From: Haemonchus contortus
Taxonomy: Eukaryota > Nematoda > Chromadorea > Rhabditida > Trichostrongylidae
Assembly (NCBI GenBank): GCA_000469685.2
Contig: LS997562.1
Coordinates: 28,907,177-28,971,176 of the forward strand
Reading direction: 5' to 3'
DNA: 64,000 nt
The number at the start of each line of letters is the position of its first letter. Position 1 is the first letter of the stretch. The notes beneath the pieces are model-generated. The model made no database searches, was not told the DNA's origin, and saw only the letters and a list, made by a program, of their open reading frames with translations. Made by a program: the position numbers and the translations under genes. Below are positions 55,730 to 64,000 of the stretch, one piece after another.

Positions 55730-56630
55730 TAGGTCGATTTTTTCTGAGTGTAGTTTTTTTTGATGGAATAAGGTGTCATTTAATATATACCTTCAATAGT
55801 TTTTGAAGCATCTCCCAATCGATTGCGCTTTCGAATTGCTGTTCATCTGATGACGTGGTGCTTTGTTCATTTTTTCGTTGTTTTTCCTTGCATATTATGG
55901 CGACTTTTCGGGGGTCTCAGTGCTTTTCTTTATCGATCTGCTTACATAATGCTATCTTGGCTTACACGTTTAGATTATTAAACCCGCAGTAGTTACTGAA
56001 CAGACGCAATTTACCTCCCTAAAATTGAATCACGCTGCCCTAACACAGTAAAAACTACGAATGACGAACTTGCACAGCTCAATAGCAAGCCTCACTGAAT
56101 CTTCTGATCGAATTTTTGTCTTACTTATAGCGAACTTACTTCCACTATTATTGTTTCTAGGTGAGATCTAGGTTAGTGCAAAATTATAGTGTATACCTGC
56201 CAAAAAACCCAATATACGTGCAAAGTCCATGCCGAACACCTCACGACAGGAAAGACTGCGCAGTCCGGGAAGGGGAGTCCGGGCGCAATATCATAAGTTC
56301 TTTGTTCGTTCACCCCAATACCACTACTTCAGAGGATATATACTACTCTAAATAAAATTCCTCTGAAAATGCAGCTAGCAAGGAATGACTACCTAGACGC
56401 TTCCGCTGTCGTTCTTCAGCCTTGGGAAATCGTTCCCTTATAAATGCCATAGATTTGTTGAACTCAACACGATGCTTAGCATCTTCAAGTTGATTCAGAT
56501 CGGTCAACAAACTTCTGGCTAGGAATCATGTCTTAAGAAATCAACTGAAAATGAATTTAGTAAGTAATAAACTCAGATGTGAAGATGCGGTGATAAAGGG
56601 GACGCTCAACAGGTACAATGATCTTGCCCC
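55730..56630. other. Intergenic, no gene recognised
   Basis: AT-rich, with a short Pro/Ser frame at 56161-56355 that matches nothing known to me. Confidence 0.35.
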
Positions 56631-56631
56631 C

Positions 56632-56826
56632 TTATCAAGTTCCACTCAGAATCGTAGTGGCCTTTGAATGCTTATGCACCCAAAACAATGACCAGCGGTG
56701 GTGAGCCGATGTGCAGTACAGTGTTTTTATCCCCACAACTGGGTCTACTACCAGTGTACCCTGTACGAATGGCATTCTTAGTTGGCCTTGATGGTAACCG
56801 ATCCGCGACTACATCACCTCTGCTAC
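56632..56826 (-). repeat. tRNA-derived SINE (family A), copy 8, degraded
   Basis: Only the tail-side two thirds and a worn head remain. The CACTCAGAATCGTAGTGG, AGCCGATGTGCAGT and TTAGTTGGCCTTGATGG blocks are recognisable. Confidence 0.6.
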
Positions 56827-56829
56827 CTT

Positions 56830-57788
56830 ATGAAGCCATTCAAACACTATAGATACTATAATACTGCTTTAAATCAAATGTGCAGAGGCATCATAGAGCT
56901 TCAAAATTTATCGAGAGCCTTAGAGACTTCCCACGTACTGCAGAGTCCTCTTACAATTAGTCGAGCCCTCATCATTCTCTTCTTTCTTGCGTGATACATG
57001 TCTTTGTATACATATATTCATTACACAATGAAACTTGTGCGTAAAGTAGAAAAAAGAAAAACAAACCTATCGAGAGTGTCATGCAAGAAAAGCAGAAAAA
57101 GAGTGTACACTGTCATTTCCAGCAAAGAAAATAATGATTAGGATTAACGCCGCAGGCCACATAGGCTCATGCAGTTGTCCGAATATTTTCTAAATATGCT
57201 CTAGTTCAACGGTATGCACCCCCTCTTGCCGAGCTTCTCGAATAAGGGAATCGCTATGCATGCGGAAAGGTAACGCCTGTAAATGCGTTTGCCTCATCAG
57301 CACTGTATTCGGTATGTAATACCTCCGCAAGAGATATTAAATTACCTAAAAGATACAAAACTAGTAATATCTCCATTTCCAGTAGATGAGCTTATGTGGA
57401 AGCAGCAGACCATTCCGCTTCTTCTGAAGGTATGCGCAGACAGCTCAATTTCTCGCAGGATCTAGCTCGAGCAGAATTCTAATGCACGCATATCATTTTT
57501 ATACAGTGATTGCTCACTGACTTATCAACAACTTCTACAAGCTGTTGGCTCTTGGAGCCAAAGTGCCGAAAGAGACACTCGCCTGCATTCTTCCTGAGAA
57601 GAAAGGTCTGAAAACTGATAGGACGGGCCGTTAGAACGCTTCGTTCAGAGATCAGATCTCGAATGAGAATTATGCGGGAGATTTGGTTTTCTTACTAGTT
57701 TTCAAATCGTATTCGTGACGTACTTTTCAGGGCATCAAGTTCGGATTGGTAATTCGGACTTTTTACAGATAGTTGTTATTCAGTGCCC
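56830..57788. other. Intergenic, no gene recognised
   Basis: No supported coding exon; short frames at 56782-56994 and 57283-57465 lack family features. Confidence 0.35.
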
Positions 57789-58079
57789 TGAGGTGGGGTG
57801 GAGTAGTGGCAAGTGGCGCACTATCTCACGCGCATGGTCAGGGGTTCGGATCCCGCCTAGGCCAACCAACCCCTCCATGCCTCCGGGGTCGACTAATTGG
57901 TACCAGACTCGTTTGAGAGGATAAAAGCACTGAGTTGTTCCTCGACTGGCTACCGCAGGTCATTGTGTAGGTCACATACGCACTCATTACACCACTACAA
58001 TTCTGAATGGAAATCGAGTGCGGGGCGCACCCGTCAGCCATGATTGGTTAACGCCAAATACTTTATCCTTTATCCTTTA
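57789..58079 (+). repeat. tRNA-derived SINE (family A), copy 9, near full length
   Basis: The best model copy: head GGGTGGAGTAGTGGCAAGTGG (box A-like), box B GGGTTCGGATCCC, conserved body, and a tail CTTTATCCTTTATCCTTTAA. Confidence 0.85.
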
Positions 58080-58500
58080 AATGTACTTCAACTGTCCTGT
58101 AAAAATTCACTATCCCTTAATTTCAGCTGCAGTCTTGACAGAAATATTTTTCCGTTTCTAGCGACAAAGGACAATATCGCCTTTTGGCTGCTAAAAACGA
58201 TATGGTCGTTTCAAGAAACCGTATTGCCTTAAGCAGAATGGCACAATCATGGCCAAGGAGGTGTGAGGTGTAAGTGTACACGATGAACACTGCTATTGCC
58301 AGCCAGCTTAGCTTTACACTCACACCGGCAGCAGCAGTCAGCCACATCCCCCGCAAATCCATTCTCGCTCATGGGAGATAACATCACCGCTCATATCAAT
58401 GTTGCTATTAGCTTTTATTCGATTTTTTTTTCAATGCTGCTATTTCGTCGCAGTGGGTGATGAGAACGCTTCACAAGCCCTCCTACTTATGAGTGAAACG
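58080..58500. other. Possible minus-strand first exon, otherwise empty
   Basis: On the minus strand ATG at 58360-58362 begins a short hydrophobic peptide (MDLRGMWLTAAA) followed by a GTGAGTG donor. It could be a signal-peptide exon, but no partner exons were found. Confidence 0.2.
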
Positions 58501-58502
58501 AT

Positions 58503-58580
58503 CACCTCCTCATGGGACTCGAAGTCGTACTTGCGACCTAGAAGCGTAAGGCTAAGCTTTTTGCCCATGACTAGCCTCTT
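58503..58580 (-). repeat. tRNA-like repeat (possible third family)
   Basis: The complement has a box B (GACTTCGAGTCCC) about 50 bases after a degraded box A-like GGCTAGTCATGGGC. It does not fold into a clean cloverleaf. Confidence 0.35.
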
Positions 58581-58792
58581 AAGACGTTCTTGTTAGATTT
58601 CGTCATTCTACTGCCATTGGTTTTGTTAGGTTTTCTCCCTATTCATTTTATCTGTTTGCGTTGTTGAAATGCTCCGACTGCTCTGCTCAGTGGTTGACAT
58701 CATAAACCCCTTCCTTGGAGCTGGGTTGAGAAATGAGACGTAACTGCCAAGCAAGTCTTTCACCAACATGATCGGCTGCCACGTTCTGTTGG

Positions 58793-58860
58793 ATCGGGAT
58801 CTCGTGATTCGAACTTTCGATTGGGCGCCCTGATCAACTCACCTGGCGGTGCCTCGTCTC
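58793..58860 (-). repeat. tRNA-like fragment with box B
   Basis: The complement contains AAGTTCGAATCACGAGATCCCG with a good box B core and a poor box A. It is probably a decayed tRNA-derived repeat. Confidence 0.3.
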
Positions 58861-58869
58861 AACAACCCA

Positions 58870-61312
58870 CCATCCGTACGAACACAGAACCCAAGATGAC
58901 CTGAACTGGGCGGCTTCTTCTGGTGTCTTTTTCAAAAAACCTCGCTTCGCCATCACAGAAAGTGAAAGTAAAAGCCCACAGCTGCTCACAACATTCAGGT
59001 TGCCCTGAGCTTTAACTCCCTGCCCTGGATCATAAGAGCATCATGACTCTGGCTCGGCCCTTGAAACGGCTTCCCGATGTCAGCTGTTGCTATAAAATTG
59101 GTTCCCAGGATTTCAGTTGTTCTTTCTCCCTGAAATTCGGTCTGATCGTTGTGAACCACCAGCTTTTTTGTGTTTTACGACCTTGTCACTTGAAAATTTT
59201 GTTCAGAAAAATATGAAAAGCACCTGGTCTTCAGAGCGGTACTTATAGCTGTTGAACAAGTTCAAACTGCAGTTCCAGCTAGATTTTAATCCATAGCCAG
59301 ATGAAAGCCATTCAATCTTCTCCTGAGCACCCTATCAGGCCCACAAACTATCACCTTTGGCTGAATCCTTTACTTTGTAGTAATTCCCTCTTTCTCAGCA
59401 AAATGTATGTCTCACATTACCTATGTTGTACTTGAGTTGTTGTTTTGTTCATTCAGCTTTTCTCGTGAGATTTCGTGTGATAAACAAAAGAATGTAACGA
59501 ATGTGAGGCCCACAGCTTTCAGAGTGCATTGGTTAGGGGGCTCTCGAATCACTAAAATCGGTTATGACCAACGAATAGGTGTTGGAAGGTAAGCCTTGTG
59601 CGGGAGGGGGTACTGGTTGTGCGATTTGTGTTTCTCTTGGAACAGATCCCGAAAGATCACAAGTAGGCTACGTAACTTTTTGTTTTCGAAGTAGTTTCGA
59701 CCACAGAGGCTAAGTATCGTGTTGTAACTGATTGGTCCCCATCTACGTCTGGAAACTTCTTTGCTACCTAGAGCTCAAGTTACAGAAGTATACTTGCGAC
59801 CTCACTGAATGACGACATGTTCCCCTCTGGTGTTCAGCTCAACGACCCATAGCCAATCATTCGTCACTGACAGCATCTTGGAGGTTCCACCACCAGAATT
59901 CCTACCGTGGAAAGACTCTTATAGTCCAGTTGAGGGATCAAGTATTTATTCAATGTGCCACCTTTTAAAGACTTTCGACTGATGCGATGCGATTTGCTCG
60001 TTGTCCATTTCTTTTGCAAGATACTTGGCTTAACGGAGTTCCTTAAAAAGTAACTAGTTAATGGGGAAAAGTTGGAACTGGGTTGACGTTGTGACTGAGC
60101 TCTCACTCCTAGGCAATCGATTTCTCAGGTGGTTTTCGTCCAAGAAGAAGCTGTAGCGTTTTTCGTTTGCTGCTTTCCAGATGTTTGAGTGCCCTTCTCC
60201 TTGGGAAAACTGCTTCGCTCAATCATTTCTCATGCAGATCTTCTCACTTGGTGGCGCTGTTCTTCGTGGGATGCTTTTATGAAGCATTCATGTTGATTAG
60301 ATCGAGTTTTTAGCAACCATCATCACTGTAACCAATTACGCGTTTCGATGCTTTCCCAATGGGAACCATAATAGGGTCATTACGAACGACTGGGAAGTAA
60401 TTTAAGCGCTTATGGGGCTGGTCGATCGCTTGTTGTTACCGTTCTTTTCAGGGCAATTTAAACGACCAAGATTGAACGTTCTTCTGTGCTCATCACCGCT
60501 CATTTGGCCCTACAACTCTTTTCACAGGCTTTTCTTTTTATCTTGTGCTTCATCCATTAATGAAATCGCAGTATAATTGGATTGGTCTTTGCAGCTGCAT
60601 CATTTCATGAGTCCCTTTCACAATGTCGGGCTTGAATACTTAAGGGCACAGTTCATGATGAAAATGGTTTCTGAGATTTCCGCTTGCATGAATCTGTGGC
60701 CCCAGAATAGCACATTGGTCGTCGTGGGCCGAAAAGCTGCCTAGACGGGGCGTAATAAGGGCTCTAAAATAGGATCGACCGACAGACACTCCAAGTGGCC
60801 GTGTTGTGCCGGCCTTGTTTTTAGAGCGCTATTTAGAGGACGAAACGAATAGTATGCTCAAATGAGATACTCCAAGACCATCATCTCGTGCAATCTTAAT
60901 TTTGCTACATTTGTGGAGTCTTGTGTCTTTCAAAACCTCACAATTTTCGCGCTTTCTTCCACCCTTGCGCTACGCTGCACCATGGCTTCCATTATTTTAC
61001 TTGAAATAGACACCTCAAAACTGTCGTGCGCTGTGCATTTAAAAAACAATTCATGGTAGGGCTGGCACCGTGGATGAGGCAAAAGTAAGTCTGCAGAGTC
61101 CAGTAAGGGGTGCAAATTCGGTAAAAGAGCTAATCAGGGGCAAGGATAGACCCAAAACATGAGTTCTAGTGTACCATTCCAGAAAATGACAAATGAATTG
61201 GTCGTCTTCTCGAGAGCCATAGTTTTTATTCTGCAGAATCGAACTGATCTCGTGTTCCCATGCTAGTAGTAAAGTTATTGGGTAAAAATCCGTGCTAGCC
61301 TTGGAAGACAAA
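58870..61312. other. Intergenic, no gene recognised
   Basis: Contains the second copy of the MITE end (60646-60690). Short open frames have no recognised domain. Confidence 0.35.
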
Positions 61313-61592
61313 AAAGGATAAGGTTTTTGGCGTTAATCAACCCCGTCTTAGGGATGCGCCCCGCACTCCACTTCCATTCAGAATTGTAGTGGCGTAATGG
61401 GCTATACAGTGACTTGCTGTGACCAGCCGATGTACAAGTCAGTGCTTTTATCCTCCAAGACAAATCTGGTACCAATTAATCGACCCCACAGGGATGGAAG
61501 GCTGTTTGGCCTAGGCGGGTATCGATCGTGGATTCGAACCCCTGACCATGCGTGTGAGATAGTGCGCCACTTACCACTATCCCATCTCCGCC
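61313..61592 (-). repeat. tRNA-derived SINE (family A), copy 10
   Basis: Near full-length minus-strand copy. The complement shows GGAGATGGGATAGTGGTAAGTGGCG (head), box B GGGTTCGAATCCA, the conserved body and a tail ending TTATCCTTTTTT. It is one of the best preserved copies. Confidence 0.85.
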
Positions 61593-61599
61593 ATGCGCT

Positions 61600-62860
61600 A
61601 CAAGATACTGTTCATTAATCCTGTCCCCGCTTCCATTCAGATCATAACCACCCAGCCGATCCGAAATATAATAGTAAGCGGCATACCTGAAGGGAGTACG
61701 GTGGAAGCGATCGTTTGCTGCTCCTGAAGTATGTAAGCAACATCTCTGCTAATGATATCCCCCCCCCCCATCGTTTCTGCCTCATCCACATTACCTGGAA
61801 ACAAGTGACAATGGAAGGGAATATCGGAATGAAAACCGAACATTCCACTTTATTGGTCACGTTTTCATTCGGTGAAGTTGACCTGTTGATCCCCGCTCCC
61901 GAGAACTACATCACTTACCAGTCAGTGACCTTTCAAAGGAGTAATCACTCGTTATTTGCTTTGCTCAGCGAGTTGGCGCTATATGCGCAGAGTTTTCCCC
62001 GACATTTCACGTGAGTCATTCGAAAATATTTTCTCGACGGCCTTCGTTCCGCGAATTTCCCGATCTGATGCGGTTCTTGCCCAAGAGTGGATGGGTCGCA
62101 GTTCTTTTCAGCGAATTACATTGAACAGCTGCTGCCACAGCAGCCTTTATTCATGTCCACATCGTTATAAGCTTTGGCCTTTACTGCTCAACTCACTTTG
62201 AATTTATTGATCATTTGTTTTGATTGATTTATTACCATGCCTCGAAAGATCTCATTGATTGTCATTCTTTTGTTGTTACTACTGCCAATCTAGAAATAAT
62301 CAGACTGCTTCCAGGCCTCTTTCTAACCCGGATCGGAGATGACCGCCGGGGTGCCCTGTTCCAGCCTCAAGGTAAGAATTATCTTCCAACTCGTTGCGAC
62401 CGTTCGAATTTATGTGCTTTCAAAATGAGATATGTTGGCTCTCAAGAAAAGGCACCTTTCGAAGGATTGAACTCTGGTAACTTTATTGTTTACTGAGTTC
62501 CTTGGGGCAAGTATGGTCCGTTTTGCAAGCCACTGAACCATAGATGATTCTCTTTTCCTTTTCAGCCCTTATAGCTTTTTTGCAGTGACCCGTACTCAAT
62601 CCAAAAAATATTGTTCCGTATTGCATTTGACGGTGGGCGTCCCATTCTCGAAAGTTTCGATTTCTTTCAATGTTTACATCATTTTTCATGCAAGACAGAG
62701 ACGTTTCATGAGAGTACTTTGGAAAAGAAAAGGTGCAGTGTAAAACATAAGTGTAAAGCGCGTTTCACTCACTGTGCCATTGTTTTCGTCAAGAACGCAC
62801 GGAGCGTTCTGATCTTGAGCACGGAGTGAAATTAACCGAGCTGGGTCTTAACGTAGTCCC
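61600..62860. other. Intergenic, no gene recognised
   Basis: Includes a C-run at 61760-61769 and overlapping open frames on both strands (61637-62014). A short block at 61616-61645 resembles a scrap of family A. No gene supported. Confidence 0.3.
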
Positions 62861-62861
62861 T

Positions 62862-63022
62862 CAAGGTTGGCGAGTTATGGACAGAACTTCAGCCTCTAAC
62901 GGGACTCGGATAGCACAAGTACGGGTTCAAGTCCCGTCCGTGGCCGAAGTTTTGTTCACAACTGACCAACCCTGCGAGACTTTCGCATCGCTTACTGCAG
63001 CAAAATAACAGCAGTCAAGAAA
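62862..63022 (+). repeat. tRNA-like SINE (family B), copy 3 with tail
   Basis: Plus-strand copy with GGATAGCACAAGTACGGGTT, T-arm ACGGG-TTCAAGT-CCCGT and box B, then CCGAAGTTTTGTTCACAA. A tail segment with CTTTCGCATCGCTTACTGC matches 31224-31262. The tRNA-like 5' half is short. Confidence 0.6.
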
Positions 63023-63029
63023 AAATCAA

Positions 63030-63612
63030 GCCAAACCTCAGCATAGTTACTTTTGCCTCATCCTTTGCTTTATCGAACTTCAACCTTTTCCGAGGTCTGG
63101 TCTGGGTTACGTGAACGATTGGGGTGCAGATGTTACAAGTTGTAGGTGGTAGGTGTAGAAACTGAATGACCGCACAGGAGGCTGTCCATCTACCGATAGG
63201 TACTTTCTGTACCTTGTATTTCCCAGATCATAGTGTGGGGGCGATGTGTGGATGAACTCAAAATAGCCGCAATCATCCTTCGTCCACTTGGCCTTTTAGT
63301 TTTAGATTTCACTCAGAGAACTCTACTGGTATCTGTGGGAGATATCACGACCGTATTTGGCATATGTACTCGATTCCTATGGAACATACATAGTGATTTG
63401 GAGCCGAGCTAATATCTGTAGGAAGACGAAATCGTGCCTGCTTCACGAGTAATATCGCGGGCACAGGTCGCCTGCACCTTAGGCAGTTCCCCTAAACGGA
63501 TTCATTTTGTTTTTGTTGTGCTTACAGCTTATTAAAAACAACAAGTAGATCGCAAATGTAATTCCCAGCTGAATGGAGTATTCAGAAAGATTCACTTACG
63601 ATATCATTTTGC
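63030..63612. other. Intergenic or intronic, no gene recognised
   Basis: No exon found here that would join the membrane-protein exon to the right. Confidence 0.35.
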
Positions 63613-63614
63613 AG

Positions 63615-63729
63615 ACGGCTGGCATAATCGTGGCCGTCGTCGAAGTAATTCTGTGCATCCTCTCTGTCTATGGACTTTTCCGGAACCTGCACCTCTTTGG
63701 ATCCAGCTACCTATTCTGGTTCATTCTCG
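63615..63729 (+). CDS. Internal exon of a small multi-pass membrane protein
   Basis: A strong acceptor (ATCATTTTGCAG) and a GTCAGT donor bound 115 bases. They encode TAGIIVAVVEVILCILSVYG, then LFRNLHLFG and SYLFWFIL: one full transmembrane helix, a short loop and the start of a second. The pattern resembles nematode tetraspan-type (LAPTM- or MARVEL-like) membrane proteins, but I cannot name the family with confidence. No upstream exons were found, and the downstream part probably lies beyond the window. The following 63 bases could also be read through in frame, giving an unlikely hydrophilic extension to 63920. Confidence 0.5.
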
Positions 63730-64000
63730 GTCAGTACAGATTTCAAAGAAACCTTACTTGTATTGAGCACTTAAATTGTTTGACGTGTGTAGTGCCTGGC
63801 TCCTCTGAAGATGCGGTATGGAAGCTTTCTGAACTGAGTAAGCCTCCAGTGCATCAGAACCTAACAAACACGGATTTGGAAAAGCTCCTAAATGAAAACT
63901 TTACTTGCCCTCCACTGTAATGACAGAGCATGGCATAACGCGCGTTGCATGAATAGCAAATATGATGTCTGATAGTGTTTTGGAGAAATTGAAATCCTAT

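Overview
The window looks like an accessory, repeat-rich stretch of a parasitic nematode chromosome. I infer a clade V strongylid, probably hookworm-like. The evidence is short introns with TTTCAG-type acceptors, CAP/ASP (SCP/TAPS) secreted-protein genes, a transthyretin-like gene fragment, a degenerin/ENaC channel gene, and nematode-type mariner, Tc1, RTE and BEL/Pao elements. Nothing looks bacterial: there are no operons, Shine-Dalgarno sites or CRISPR arrays.

Layout. 1-14 kb: mostly non-coding, with scattered copies of a tRNA-derived SINE, long hairpins, and a few doubtful exons. 14.2-18.7 kb: a complete BEL/Pao-type LTR retroelement with 326-bp LTRs and a 5-bp target duplication. It has gag and aspartyl-protease regions but no reverse transcriptase, RNase H or integrase, and its leader holds a very unusual array of 17 short stem-loops. 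18.7-38 kb: mostly featureless or decayed sequence with repeat scraps, a GC-rich palindrome, G-runs and a mariner pseudogene. 38.4-44.3 kb: a 13-exon degenerin/ENaC sodium-channel gene, reconstructed exon by exon, with a MITE-like insertion in one intron. 45.3-48.2 kb: a head-to-head palindrome of two CAP-domain secreted-protein genes on arms of about 1.4 kb. The right gene is intact (224 residues). The left gene has an in-frame stop. 48.8-49.1 kb: two exons of a transthyretin-like gene with a broken reading frame at the junction. 51-56 kb: a transposon graveyard (Tc1-like, IS630/mariner-like, RTE-type LINE with an inverted internal segment). 56-64 kb: more SINE copies, tRNA-like repeats, and one convincing membrane-protein exon near the right edge.

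Working together: the channel gene, the CAP genes and the transthyretin-like gene appear to be independent eukaryotic genes. The CAP pair shares a bidirectional 5' region and probably arose by inverted duplication. The strongest candidates for something undescribed are the stem-loop leader and domain make-up of the BEL/Pao element, the CAP palindrome with its splice-donor-like stop, and several near-perfect hairpins that could give small RNAs. All assignments come from reading the sequence by eye; no database search was possible.
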